Assembly: GCA_018114805.1 (NCBI GenBank)
Contig: CP073042.1
Span: 4,650,001 to 4,714,000, forward strand
Source of the DNA: Candidatus Streptomyces philanthi
GTDB taxonomy: Bacteria > Actinomycetota > Actinomycetes > Streptomycetales > Streptomycetaceae
Direction: 5' to 3'
DNA length: 64,000 bases
The position numbers and the translations under genes were made by a program. How positions within the stretch are numbered: position 1 is the stretch's first letter; each line of letters opens with the position of its first letter. Under the pieces are notes generated by a model. It made no database searches, had not been told where the DNA came from, and worked only from the letters and a program-made list of their open reading frames with translations. Shown here piece by piece: positions 36,659-46,730 of the stretch.

Positions 36659-36951
36659 TGTTGCCGCGGTGCCTCCCCGCCGTTCCGTTGTGGCCCCGCG
36701 CCCCGTACGCCGTGTCCGGGGCGTCTCGCGCGTCGTCGCTGTCCTGTTCGACGGTCCGTGCGAGGCACGGAGCGGACGCCGAGCCGGACCGCACGGTGCC
36801 AGAGCACAGTGCGGCGACCGGCCCCGCCCCGTGCGGGGACAGGGCGCCTTGCCGCGCGGAGCCGGAGCGTCCGGAGGCACGGAGCACGAAGCGGGCCGAG
36901 GGGCCACGGGGCGCTTGATGCGGCGTGCCGCCCACCCTTCACACGTACGAA

Positions 36952-37977
36952 CTACTTGGCCACCGCTCCCGCCGTGTACGCGTCGATCTCCGCCGTCAGC
37001 TTGGCCTTGCCCGCCGCATCGATGAAGGACGCGGTCACGGCGTTCTTCGCCAGCGCGGCCACGCCCGTAGCGTCGAGGTCCAGCAGGCGTGCCGCTACGG
37101 CGTACTCGTTGTTGAGGTCGGTGCCGAACATGGGCGGGTCGTCGGTGTTGACGGTCACGAGAACGCCCGCCGCGACCATGTCCCTGATCGGGTGCTCCTC
37201 CAGCGTCGTCACCGCCCGCGTGGCGATGTTGGACGTGGGGCAGACCTCGAGGGGGATCTGGTGCTCCGCCAGGAACTGGAGCAGCTTCGGGTCCTGTGTG
37301 CTGGAGGTGCCGTGGCCGATGCGCTCGGCACGGAGCTTGGTGAGGGCGTCCCAGATGGTCTGCGGCCCCGTGGTCTCACCGGCGTGCGGCACACTGTGCA
37401 GCCCGGCCGCGATGGCCCGGTCGAAGTAGGGCTTGAACTGAGGTCGCGGCACGCCGATCTCCGGGCCCCCCAGGCCGAAGCTGAGCAGGCCGTCGGGCTG
37501 GAGGTCCAGCGCCATGCGCGTGGTCTCCTCCGCGGCCTCCAGGCCCGCCTCACCGGGGGTGTCGAAGCACCAACGGAGCGAGACGCCTAGCTCCGTCTCG
37601 GCGCCCTTGCGCGCGTCCTCGATCGCCTCCACGAACTCCGCATCGGCTATGCCGCGCCGGATGGAACTGAACGGGGTGACGGTCAGTTCCGCGTACCGGA
37701 TGTTCTGCCGAGCCATGTCCCGGGCGATTTCGTACGTCAGGAGTCGTACGTCCTCTGTGTCCCGGATCAGGTCCACGACGGAGAGGTAGACCTCGATGAA
37801 GTGCGCGAAGTCCCGGAAGGTAAAGAAGTCGACAAGCGCCGCCGGGTCTTGGGGGACCTTGGAGTCGGGGTGTCGGGCGGCGAGTTCGGCGACGATGCGG
37901 GGAGAGGCGGAGCCCACGTGGTGCACGTGGAGCTCGGCCTTCGGTAGCCCAGCGATGAAGGCGGTGATATCGGACAA
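36952..37977 (-). CDS. Adenosine-deaminase family enzyme, probably aminodeoxyfutalosine deaminase
   Basis: 341 residues from a TTG at 37977, 5 nt after AGGAGG; no ATG or GTG is well placed, and the upstream ATG at 38094 would overlap the divergent gene. Metal and catalytic residues of the family are visible: HVHHVG (instead of HxHLxG), SVPHAGET, GHG and NTDDPPMF. Streptomyces makes menaquinone by the futalosine route, and the deaminase of this group in S. coelicolor has been assigned to 6-amino-6-deoxyfutalosine. The HVHHVGS variant fits that group, as I recall it. Ordinary adenosine deaminase is the alternative. Confidence 0.85.
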   Translation of the reverse strand: MSDITAFIAGLPKAELHVHHVGSASPRIVAELAARHPDSKVPQDPAALVDFFTFRDFAHFIEVYLSVVDLIRDTEDVRLLTYEIARDMARQNIRYAELTVTPFSSIRRGIADAEFVEAIEDARKGAETELGVSLRWCFDTPGEAGLEAAEETTRMALDLQPDGLLSFGLGGPEIGVPRPQFKPYFDRAIAAGLHSVPHAGETTGPQTIWDALTKLRAERIGHGTSSTQDPKLLQFLAEHQIPLEVCPTSNIATRAVTTLEEHPIRDMVAAGVLVTVNTDDPPMFGTDLNNEYAVAARLLDLDATGVAALAKNAVTASFIDAAGKAKLTAEIDAYTAGAVAK

Positions 37978-38092
37978 CAAGACCTCCTGGGGGCGGGGCC
38001 CAGGAAGGGGCACGCTTGGATCATCGTAGAACCGGGGCGCAGGCCCCGTAGCAACAGGCCGCGGCACGACCAGATGCCCTTGGGGGAGCGAC

Positions 38093-38965
38093 ATGTCCGA
38101 CGAGCACGAGCAGCCGACACCTGCCACGTCACCTGGTGGCTCGGAAGCAGCGCCCGCTGCCGCGCCCCGCCCCGAGCCGCGGGGTCAGGCTGCCCCTGTG
38201 ACGCCCGGCCAGCCGCGTTCGGCGGTGCCTGGCGAAGTCGCGACCACGCCGTCGGAGACAAACGGTGCGGCGGGCTCCTCGGCTCCGCCCCAGGCTGTGC
38301 CGCCCGCGGGGGCGTCGGGGCCTGGCGTGCACGGACCTGTTGGCGCCTACCACCCGGCAGGGTGGCCGCCGCACGGTGCGGCGGGTTCGAGCACCGTCCC
38401 TCCGCCGCCGATGGCCCCGACGGGGCCGGGGACGCCGAGCGCCTACGGGCACGGCGCCGCCACTCCGTACGGTCCGGCCGGCCATGTCCCGAGCGGCCAC
38501 GGGCAGGGACCGTACATGGCCGGCGGCCCGGGTTATCCCAGCTACGGAGCGGGCCACCCTCACGCGGGGCAGGCGTACGCGCATCCAGGGCCGTACGGGG
38601 CGGGTTGGACCCATGGTGCGTGGCGGCCGGACAACACACAGGGCACTGCCGCACTTGTGCTGGGGATCGTCGGGCTCGTGCTGTTCTTCAGCATCGTCTT
38701 CGGCATCGTCCTGGGCGTGCTGGCGATCATCTTCGGGGCACTCGGGCGAGGCAAGGCGCGGCGCGGCGAGGCGAACAACGGTGGTGCCGCGCTGGCCGGC
38801 GTCAGCATCGGGATCGCCGCCTGCGCGGCGAGCGTGGTCATGATCTTCGTTTACGCCATGACCGGCGTCGATGAGGATGACGAGGGCCAGCGTGACGAGC
38901 CGTACGGCAGCACTGCGCTGGTGCAGGCCCGGGCGCTGGCAGAGGAGTCGGTGAGAGGGGCGTAG
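38093..38965 (+). CDS. DUF4190 membrane protein
   Basis: 290 residues. A long disordered N-terminal half rich in Pro, Gly, Ala and Tyr is followed by two membrane segments (ALVLGIVGLVLFFSIVFGIVLGVLAIIFGALG and ALAGVSIGIAACAASVVMIFVYAM, each broken here by small residues) around a basic loop GRGKARRGEA. This is the DUF4190 layout. The short C-terminus is acidic. GGGGGAG precedes the ATG. Divergent from the deaminase gene. Function unknown. Confidence 0.85.
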   Translation: MSDEHEQPTPATSPGGSEAAPAAAPRPEPRGQAAPVTPGQPRSAVPGEVATTPSETNGAAGSSAPPQAVPPAGASGPGVHGPVGAYHPAGWPPHGAAGSSTVPPPPMAPTGPGTPSAYGHGAATPYGPAGHVPSGHGQGPYMAGGPGYPSYGAGHPHAGQAYAHPGPYGAGWTHGAWRPDNTQGTAALVLGIVGLVLFFSIVFGIVLGVLAIIFGALGRGKARRGEANNGGAALAGVSIGIAACAASVVMIFVYAMTGVDEDDEGQRDEPYGSTALVQARALAEESVRGA

Positions 38966-39069
38966 CGGGCTGGGCCAGGGGGTCCCGGTGCCTGGGCGCC
39001 GGCGCCCCCGAGGGCGCGGCGAGGCGCCCGTCTCCCATGCCGGCGCGGGCTCCTACAGACTCAGGCCCC

Positions 39070-39118
39070 GTGCCCCGTGCCCCGTGCCCCGTGCCCCGTG
39101 CCCCGTGCCCCGTGCCCC
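39070..39118 (-). repeat. Heptad array F: 7 units of GTGCCCC
   Basis: 49 bp of perfect tandem repeat, preceded by one CCCC, about 100 nt after the DUF4190 gene and before the convergent NADAR gene. G-quadruplex pattern on the minus strand. Confidence 0.95.
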
Positions 39119-39188
39119 GGGCGCACTGCGCCCGTGCTCCCGGGAGGACGCGCCCCGTGCCCGTGTCGGCGGTGGCCGTCCGCTGTGA

Positions 39189-39778
39189 CTACGCCAGCCG
39201 GCGACGGGCGTCCATCAGGGCGAAGCCGAGGAGGTTCTGACCCTCCCACTGTTGTGGCACGGCGGCACGCTCATCGTCCGCACTCACCCCGATGCCCCAG
39301 ATACGGTCCACGGGGCTCGCCTCGACGAGTACGCGTACTCCTGTGCTCAGCAAGTAATCGCGCATCTCCGGGTGCTGCCCGAACTTTTCGACGCTGCCCC
39401 GCACCACGAGCTCGAAGCGCCGCTCCCGCCACACCGCATCGTCGAATCCGCGCACGGAACGGCCGATCTCCTTGGCCTGGCCAGGGTGCGAAGCGGCGAT
39501 GGCCCGACGCTCCGCCTCGGCGTCGCCGAACAGTCGGGCCTTGCCCGCCATCATCCAGTGCTCAGCCGTCGCGTAGGTGACCTGATCCACGACGAACGGG
39601 GACGGAAACCATTGACTGAAGCATTCGACGCCCACGGAGCCAGCCCGGCGCGGCCGGTGCCCCCAGAAGTAGACGTATGTGAACCGCTGCCCCGCGCCGC
39701 GCGCTCCACCAGTTCCGCCACACTCGCCGGCTCGCTGTGCCCCTGCGCGCCGTCCGAGTCGATCTGTGCTTGTCCCAT
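39189..39778 (-). pseudogene. NADAR (YbiA-like) family protein, frameshifted near the start
   Basis: NADAR proteins act on riboflavin intermediates or ADP-ribose-linked compounds. The main frame reads TYVYFWGHRPRRAG, VECFSQWFPSPFVVD, YATAEHWMMAGKARLFGD, WGIGVSADDERA and GQNLLGFALMDARRRL, all conserved in the family. The N-terminal start (ATG at 39778, then VAELVERAARG) lies in a different frame. One base seems missing at about 39688-39692, in cggggcagcgg. Without it only a GTG at 39635 could start a truncated product of 148 residues. Confidence 0.8.
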
Positions 39779-40221
39779 GGAACGGATTGTGTCAGCAGCG
39801 CAGGCAGGGGTGACCAGCGGTGACCCATCGCCTGAGAGACGGGAGTGCGTCTTTACTTGGGCAGGGCAACCGCGAGGCTCGATGACACAAGGTGAGTCAG
39901 GTGGGGCTGGGCGGCGCCGTGGGCCCTCGGCACGTTGTCGGGGCCTGGTGACACCGCGACGACCGACGTGCGAAGCGCGGAACGGAGCGGTGATCCTGCA
40001 CGGGGCACGGAGTACGGAGCGAGAGTGCAGCGCTCCGTACTCCTCGCGTGGCGACGAGAAGACCTCCATGAGAGCCCGCCACGCCGAGGGGCGTCTCGCC
40101 CGGGGCGAGAGTGGCGCGGCTCACTACCAACTAGTAGCAGTAACGGAGTAAGGAACGGTCATGGCCCTGCTCTCTCCTCTCGGACACGCACGACGATGCG
40201 AAGCGAGAGAGGTCGGAGAGT
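39779..40221. other. Gap with composite heptad element and hairpin
   Basis: 440-bp gap. A composite element is at 39983-40010. A 13-bp perfect inverted repeat (40009-40021 with 40031-40043, loop 9 nt) starts in its last heptad. 40115-40155 (CACTACCAACTAGTAGCAGTAACGGAGTAAGG) is A/T-richer and is the probable promoter zone of the next gene. Confidence 0.55.
39983..40043 (+). repeat. Composite heptad element with hairpin
   Basis: CGGAGCGGTGATCCTGCACG leads into GGGGCAC and a GGAGTAC variant whose complement recurs at 40031-40043, giving a 13-bp stem. Confidence 0.75.
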
Positions 40222-40687
40222 ATGAGTGCTACGGGGGCGACGGACGCGGTGCAGTGGCTGGCGGCGGCAGCGCCTGACGCGGGAACCTGCCTTGCGCAGT
40301 GGGGGCGGAACCCGTTAGGCGTGACGCTGCTCCCCCGCTGGGCGACTGTGGGACGTCCTCATCATGCCGGCGGAGCTTGGCAGCAGGACATACGAGGTAC
40401 TGCGCCTCTACGTGGGGCCGGTCGGCCCCGTGCTGGGTGACTTCAGCGCCTCGCGGATCGGATTCTTCGTGCCACCCGGGACCGCCACGGGATGGATGGC
40501 CACCGGCGTACGGGGCGCGGGACGCGGCAGTTGGGTCGTCGTGCCCTACCCCGGGCGGGCGGCGGGCGGGGTGCGGTGGATCTGCCCGCCGGACGGCTCG
40601 GGCACGCTCATCGATCCCGTGGCCCTGGAGTTGGCGATGCACGAGGCGGCCACGGGTCACGAGCCGGCGCCGAGACAGGGCGGTTGA
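40222..40687 (+). pseudogene. Small actinobacterial protein resembling a DNA primase/polymerase N-domain, frameshifted
   Basis: The ATG at 40222 gives DAVQWLAAAAPDAGTCLAQW and NPLGVTLLPR; the rest (WDVLIMPAELGSRTYEVLRL, IGFFVPPGTATGW, GSWVVVPYPGR, LIDPVALELAMHEAA) is in another frame, ending at 40687. The break lies at about 40340-40353. About 150 residues if joined. Similar Streptomyces proteins are often annotated as bifunctional DNA primase/polymerase N-terminal domain, but I see no catalytic motif that proves it. Confidence 0.6.
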
Positions 40688-41561
40688 CGGAGAGCGCCCG
40701 CCCTACCGACCAGGCGACGCAGCTCAGCAGCAGAGCGGACAGGCACCAGCTGCCCAGTACGTCCAGGGGCCAGTGGTAGCCGCGTCGTACCAAGCCCAGA
40801 CCGATGCCTGCGTTCAGGCATGCCAGCACGGCCGTGCCCCACCACCAGGCGGCGCGGGTCACGGTGGGGGGCGCTGCCGCCGGCGGCGCCCCGCACACGG
40901 CCGTCGGCGCTTCCGACGATGCGGGCGGGCGCGTGATCGACCAGCAGAAGGCGATCAGCAGGAGCACCGCCCCGTACCCGAAGGCGGCAGTGGCGGCATG
41001 GCCGGAGGGGTAGTAGCCGTTCCCGGATGCAACCGGGGCGCCGTCCGGGCCAGGCCGTCCGAGCCACGCCTTCAACGGGGCGACCAGCGCGGGTACGGCG
41101 CCCAGGGCGAGCGCTGCCGTCAGGGACGGCAGCCACCGCAGACGGAGCCGTGCGCGGTAGCCGCACCACGCCGCGATCGCCACCGCCACTGCCAGCGGCG
41201 GCAGGACGGCGACGACGCCGCCGAGATCCGCGCCGAACTCGGCCAGGACGCCGACGAGAGCCGAGACCGAACGCCCGGACGGCACGGCCCCGTGCTGTGC
41301 CGTGTCGCGGCCCAGCTGTTCGTCGAGTGTGCGGAGGGAGCCATGGGCGGCCACCTGCCAGGTGATGAGGAGGAGCAGCAACACCACGCCGCCCACGACG
41401 ACCAGGAACGCGCGACTAGAAAAGGGCAGCCCCGGAACAAGGGGGGTGGTCCCGGGGTTGCCAGAGTGACCGAGGCGCCGCGCGCCCCGCGGGGTGTGGG
41501 GCGGGCGGCCATCCGATCGGTGAGGAGATCCAGAGCCAGAGACTCCACTGGTGCGCGCCAT
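40608..41561 (-). CDS. PAP2-family membrane phosphatase
   Basis: 317 residues from the ATG at 41561. Five or six membrane segments. The phosphatase motifs are PLKAWLGRPGP (motif 1), YYPSGHAATAAFG (motif 2) and RRGYHWPLDVLGSW (motif 3 with the catalytic His and Asp). Likely removes phosphate from a lipid such as phosphatidate or undecaprenyl-pyrophosphate outside the membrane. An alternative ATG at 41639 would add 26 residues and overlap the stop of a small upstream frame (ATGA), which would mean coupling. The C-terminal 80 bp overlap the end of the convergent gene at 40687. Confidence 0.85.
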   Translation of the reverse strand: MARTSGVSGSGSPHRSDGRPPHTPRGARRLGHSGNPGTTPLVPGLPFSSRAFLVVVGGVVLLLLLITWQVAAHGSLRTLDEQLGRDTAQHGAVPSGRSVSALVGVLAEFGADLGGVVAVLPPLAVAVAIAAWCGYRARLRLRWLPSLTAALALGAVPALVAPLKAWLGRPGPDGAPVASGNGYYPSGHAATAAFGYGAVLLLIAFCWSITRPPASSEAPTAVCGAPPAAAPPTVTRAAWWWGTAVLACLNAGIGLGLVRRGYHWPLDVLGSWCLSALLLSCVAWSVGRALSVNRPVSAPARDPWPPRASPTPGPRDR

Positions 41562-41635
41562 GGCGCGGCCGGAACGGGGCTGGGGATGCACCGGCCCGGC
41601 GTCGCTCGCAGTCTCCTGCGAGCGGTGTGTTTCTC

Positions 41636-41758
41636 TCATCTGCGGGAACTGTACGTCAGGCCCGACGCGGCGGATAGCTGGATCACTTGCTCGACATTGC
41701 CTTCGCACATCTTCTTCACGAGGTGTGCCTGTCCCTCCGTGGTGTGCCGTCCGCACAT
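41636..41758 (-). CDS. Possible small protein upstream of the PAP2 gene
   Basis: A 40-codon frame (ATG 41758, or GTG 41719 for 27 residues) with VKKMCEGNVEQVIQLSAASG, a sensible amphipathic composition rather than low-complexity. GGAGGG lies 13 nt before the GTG. Its TGA overlaps a possible PAP2 start (ATGA at 41636-41639). No family recognised; could be a leader peptide or chance. Confidence 0.3.
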   Translation of the reverse strand: MCGRHTTEGQAHLVKKMCEGNVEQVIQLSAASGLTYSSRR

Positions 41759-41955
41759 CCCCGCGCGCTCCGTTCCCGCCCCGTAGCCGCTCTCCGTAGC
41801 TCCGATTGTCGCCACTCGTCGCCCGCTTGCGGTCCGGGGACCCCACAGATGTGTGCCGTACGAGCCCGAGTGAGGCGTGCGGTCCGTCAGACGCGGCCAC
41901 ACCGTGCGCGGTGCGGGCCCGTGGCCGGCCCCGTCCTGCCTCTTCCGGGTCGATG

Positions 41956-43356
41956 TCAGGTACGGGGGGCGGGACGGGCGACGGGGCGGGCTCGTGTCGA
42001 CGGGGTCAGAGCTGGGCGAAAGACATCCTCCAGGATGTCGAGGCCCTCGTTGAGCAGGTCCTCGCCGATCACCAGCGGGGGCAGGAAGCGGAGCACGTTG
42101 CCGTACGTGCCACAGGTGAGCACCACCAGGCCGGCGGCGTGGCAGGCCTTGGCCAGAGCGCCGGTGGCGCTCGGGTTCGGTTCCTTGGAGCCCGGTTGCA
42201 CCAGTTCGATCGCGATCATCGCGCCGCGGCCACGGATATCGCCGATGATCTCGAACTTCTCCTGCATGGCACTGAGACGGCCCTTCATGACCTCCTCGAT
42301 GCGCTTTGCCTTCGCGTTCAGATCGAGTTCGCGCATGGTCTCGATCGATCCCAGGGCCGCCGCACAGGCCACCGGGTTGCCGCCGTAGGTGCCACCGAGG
42401 CCACCGCTGTGCGCGGCGTCCATGATCTCGGCGCGGCCGGTCACGGCGGCGAGCGGCAGACCGCCGGCGATGCCCTTGGCGGTGGTGATCAGGTCGGGCA
42501 CGATGCCCTCGTCCTCGCAGGCGAACCACTGGCCGGTGCGGCAGAAGCCGGACTGGATCTCGTCCGCGACGAAGACGATGCCGTTGTCCCTGGCGAACTC
42601 GACGATCTTCGGCAGGAAGCCCTTGGCCGGCTCGATGAAGCCACCCTCGCCGAGCACGGGCTCGATGACGATGGCGGCGACGTTCTCGGCCCCGACCTGC
42701 TTGCTGATCATGTCGATGGCCTGCGCGGCGGCCTCGTCCGCACAGTTCTCCGCGCCGTTCAGCCAGCGGTAGGGGTAGGCGACCGGGACCCGGTAGACCT
42801 CGGGCGCGAAGGGGCCGAAGGAGTGCTTGTAGGGCATGTTCTTGGCGGTGAGCGCCATGGTGAGGTTGGTGCGCCCGTGGTAGCCGTGGTCGAAGACGAC
42901 GACGGCCTGGCGCTTGGTGTAGGCGCGGGCGATCTTCACCGCGTTCTCGACGGCCTCGGCACCGGAGTTGAACAGCGCGGACTTCTTGGCGTGGTCACCG
43001 GGAGTGAGCTCGGCCAGCTCCTCGCAGATGGCGATGTAGCCCTCGTAGGGGGTCACCATGAAACAGGTGTGGGTGAAGTCGGTGAGTTGCGCCGAAGCTC
43101 GACGTACGACCGCTTCGGCGCTGGAACCGACCGAGGTCACGGCGATACCGGAGCCGAAATCGATCAAAGAGTTGCCATCCACGTCCTCGATGACGCCACC
43201 GCCCGCACGCGCGGCGAAGACGGGCAGTACGCTGCCGACGCCCGCGGCGACCGCCGCGCCCTTGCGGGCCAGCAGCTCCTGGGACTTCGTGCCGGGGATG
43301 GCGGTGACGAGGCGGCGCTCCTGGGGGAGGCCAGGACCTCCGGACAGTTCGGTCAT
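41956..43356 (-). CDS. gabT: 4-aminobutyrate aminotransferase
   Basis: Moves the amino group of GABA to 2-oxoglutarate, giving succinic semialdehyde. 466 residues; MTELSGGPGLPQERRLVTAIPGTKS starts it. Motifs: LFNSGAEAVENAVKIAR, FDHGYHGRTNLTMALT, FVADEIQSGFCRTG, and the PLP-lysine in LITTAKGIAGGLPL. The ATG at 43356 follows GGAG. The last 20 residues (after ILEDVF) are longer than usual and basic. The PucR-type regulator and second aldehyde dehydrogenase nearby complete a GABA-use locus. Confidence 0.94.
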   Translation of the reverse strand: MTELSGGPGLPQERRLVTAIPGTKSQELLARKGAAVAAGVGSVLPVFAARAGGGVIEDVDGNSLIDFGSGIAVTSVGSSAEAVVRRASAQLTDFTHTCFMVTPYEGYIAICEELAELTPGDHAKKSALFNSGAEAVENAVKIARAYTKRQAVVVFDHGYHGRTNLTMALTAKNMPYKHSFGPFAPEVYRVPVAYPYRWLNGAENCADEAAAQAIDMISKQVGAENVAAIVIEPVLGEGGFIEPAKGFLPKIVEFARDNGIVFVADEIQSGFCRTGQWFACEDEGIVPDLITTAKGIAGGLPLAAVTGRAEIMDAAHSGGLGGTYGGNPVACAAALGSIETMRELDLNAKAKRIEEVMKGRLSAMQEKFEIIGDIRGRGAMIAIELVQPGSKEPNPSATGALAKACHAAGLVVLTCGTYGNVLRFLPPLVIGEDLLNEGLDILEDVFRPALTPSTRARPVARPAPRT

Positions 43357-44113
43357 GTGGGGCTCCAGGGGGTGCGCAGGGGAGACAGCGGCTTTACTTC
43401 GCAGGCTAGGTGTGCCACCACGACCCCCGGCATGTTCCGTTCGGGAGAAGTGCGCGTGTTGCGTTGTCCATGGCGGACATAGCGCGAGGCTCGGACATAG
43501 GTGGTGCGAACAACGTGCCCCCGGACGCGACAGCGGAACTCCCGGCGCCGGCACACTAGATTGGGCGCCGAGCCGGTTGAAGGGTGACTCGTGGCGCTGA
43601 CTCGGTGTGGGCTCGAGGTGGGGTCGGCGTGCATGGTGCCGTTGGGGCTGCGGCAGGGCCCTTGGGGCGGATGCGCAGCGGTGGGCACGCGGGGGTGGTG
43701 TGGGATATGGAGCATGGATCCCGGCGTGCGAGCCGGTAGGCACGGTGCGACGGGGCGGTACGGAGCGGTAGCGCGTCGTGGCGGCGCTGTACAGCGGAGT
43801 GCCCTGCGAGGGCTGAGACGTGCGGAGCTGGCGGCGTGGCTCGCCGGCGTTCGCCGCGTCCAGCGCGCTGAGCCACAGGGCAGCAGGTCAGCACTCGGCT
43901 GGAGTGCTGGTGCGGCGGGGCGTGTGGGGCGGTGCCGCAGGGCCGGGGGAGTGGAGATGGCTGAGTCGATGCGGCTGGAGCAGGCGGGGCGGTGACGGAG
44001 TGAGACGGCGCACTGTTGTCGGGTGCCGCTCGTCGCGCGGTGTGGTCCGTGCGGCGCAACGGGTAATTGAGTGTGGGTAGTCGGCAGGTCAGGCCAGGGG
44101 GCAAGGAAAGCGG
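43357..44113. other. 757-bp gap between gabT and the ATP/GTP-binding protein gene
   Basis: Divergent region. 43380-43560 (upstream of gabT) is less G/C-rich in places (GGTGTGCCACCACGACCCC, CATGTTCCGTTCGGGAG) and should hold the gabT promoter. 43600-44060 is G-rich with chance frames on both strands and a few degenerate heptads (GGCACGG, CGGAGCG). No gene recognised. Confidence 0.5.
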
Positions 44114-46545
44114 ATGGATACCGAGGGCACCTACGACGCACGCGGCGCGCGGCGGGACGCCGCGCCGCCCCCGACCGATCGGCATCAGTCGCCCCGTTGG
44201 CCCGCTGACGCGGCAAGGGGGGCGGGCGACCAGGGAGCGCCGCCATGGCCTCCGTTGTCGGCTGGGCCCGCTGGCGGGTCCACGCCACCGCCCGTCCCGA
44301 TGGCCGCACCGCTCCCGTCCCAGCCTCCTGGGCCTCCATATCCGCCAGAGGGGCCGCGACAGCAGGGCGTACCCCAGCGTGCCGTCGAGGTGCCCGCCCC
44401 GCCCACCTCGCCCCCGCCGGCTGCGGCGGGCCCGACGCCTGGGGGGCTGCCGCCCATCGGTGGCCAGCCGTACCTGACCGGCCCACCGAACGTGTCTCCG
44501 CCTGTACCGGCCGGCCCGCCTGGGGCGCCGCCGGCACAGCACCCGTTCTTGGAGTGGCTCCGTACCCCGCGGCGACTCGCGGAGCCAGGCATCTGGGCGT
44601 TCGGATACCGCCCCAAGCCTCCGGAGGAGCCGGATCGGATTCCTACCCCGCGGTTGGTGGGCGGGGCTGTGGTGGCAGCCCTGTGCGCCTGGCTGCTGTG
44701 GTCGATGCTGTACGACGGCTTCCTGGGCGGCTATTGGTACTGGCCGATGTACCTGCTGACTCCTGGTACGAGGCGGGAGGCGGTCGGATGGGACCTGGTT
44801 GGTGGTCGGTGTACCTCTATGAAGGGATCGCGTATTCTGCGCGATCCTGGTCCTTTTCGGCCGCGTAGGCCACTGGCCCGAACTCCTGCGCCGCCTCTTC
44901 GCCCCGTTGCTCCGCGCCATGGATGAGCACAACGCTGATCCCTCCCGCCCCCCCGCCGACCCCGAAGCCGATCCGGCCGAGTGGCCCGAGATGCGGCAGG
45001 CCGGGGCGCGGGATGCCGCTGACCGGCTGGCGCACGATGCCCGCGCGGGGCTGATGAACGACGTTGGACCACGCCCGGATCACACAGGCGTGGACCTCCG
45101 CACGCGCCCAGCCCGGCCGGCTGACGGCCTTCACCGACGCCGTGATACGCCGAGGCGCCGCCGCGTGCGCGCACCCCTCCGGGGCGCGGGACCTCCCCGT
45201 CCGGATCGCCCGCCACGACCTGGCCGTTCGCCAGGTGCGGCTGGGCACCGCCGTCGACGACCCGCGTAACCCGTACCAGCACCGTGGTGTCGGTCTGGCC
45301 GTCGACACCGGGATGCTCGGGACGTCCCTGCTGGCGGTCGGGCCGCCCGGGGCCGGGAAGACGGCGCGGCTGGTGGGCCCCGTCGTGGAGGCGCTGTGGC
45401 TGCAGGCGCTCGCCGGACAGGCCGCGGTCGTGGTGGTCGGGGCCGCCGGAGCCGGCCTGGGGCCGGACGAGGCGTTCGACGTCGTGGTGAAGATCGGGCG
45501 GTCGGACTCGGCGTACGACCTGGACCTGTACGGCGGGGCCACCGACGCGGACGAGGCGGGCGGCATGTTGGCCGAAGCACTGCTCGGCGACCTGACGCTC
45601 ACCCTGCCCGGCGGGGAGAGTCAGCGCGCCAGCACCGCCATCGCGCAGCTCTTCGGCCCCTTCCGGGCGGCGCACGGCTGTTTCCCGTCCGTTCCCGAGC
45701 GGCGCGAACTCCTGGAGGGCGCGCCGGCGGCCTGGCTGGCGCTCCGTAAGGTGCTGGAAGCCACCGGGCAGCAGGCGCAGGCCCGCGAACTCGACGCCAG
45801 GGAGCGTCAGGCCGCCCGGCCCGGCGATATCGGCACCGTGCTCGCTGAGCGACTCGCGCTCCTCGACCGACCCGCCTTCGCGCACTTCTTCAAGACCGAC
45901 GGAGCCAGCCGGCCCTTCTCGCTGCGCGCCCTGGAACATCCGGTGCGGGTGCGCATCGACCTGCCGGAGCGGGGCTACGCCGAAGCCTCTCGGCTGCTCG
46001 CGCGCCTCGTCCTGGCGCAGTTCGCCGAAAGCGCCGTCAGCTGCGCCGACCGGTCACTGTTCGCCTGCCTCGTGCTCGACGACGCGTCCCACACCGTCAC
46101 GTCGGAGGCCCTGCGCGCCATCCAGCGGTTGCGCTCGGCCAACGCCGGTGCGGTCCTCACCCTCCGTACCCGCGACGACGTGCCGCAGGCCCTGCGCAGC
46201 GCCCTGCTCGGCGCGGTGGGTTGCCGCATGGCGTACGCCGGGCTGACGACGTGGGACGGGGCGCACTTCGCCGAGGTGTGGGGCAAGGAGTGGGTGGAGA
46301 CGCGCGACGTCACCGACCGGCAGATCATCTCGGACGAGCCCCTGACCAAGGTGCTGCACTTCATCCCCCGGGTCGCGACGGGCAAGGCCGCGACCGCACA
46401 GTCGGTGACCGTACGGACGGTGGAGCGGGAGCGCTGGTCGGCGTCGGAGCTCGCACACGCCGTGCCGCCCGGCCACGCCGTGCTGTCGCTGACCTCCGTA
46501 CGCGGCCACAGCGCCCCACCCGTGCTGGTCAACCTGAACGGTTGA
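44114..46545 (+). pseudogene. Large membrane-anchored ATP/GTP-binding protein, three frameshifts
   Basis: A protein of about 800 residues if joined. The Pro-rich N-terminus from the ATG at 44114 leads to membrane segments (LVGGAVVAALCAWLLW; WYWPMYLL). The C-terminal ATPase has Walker A VGPPGAGKTAR, Walker B LFACLVLDDASH, and an RSANAGAVLTLRTRDDVP sensor-like strand, ending at 46545. The frame changes at about 44757 (after MYLLTP), 44838 (before ILVLFGRVGHWPELL) and 45065 (one G extra in gacgttggacc). From 45074 the ATPase part is uninterrupted. It resembles the ATP/GTP-binding proteins beside gabT in other Streptomyces; function unknown. Confidence 0.75.
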
Positions 46546-46730
46546 TCACCAAATCCCGCTGAGGGGGCGTGGGCAGGGGCGCGAACCCCTGTCCGCTCCC
46601 CCTTACCGCACGCGGGATACCTGCGCTTTCCTCCATTGAGGCAGAATCGGAAGGAGCCGTTCGTACGAGACGGCGCACTCTTCGCATCCCGCCGAAGCGA
46701 AGCCCCGCCCGAAGCCGCAACGAAGGTGCC

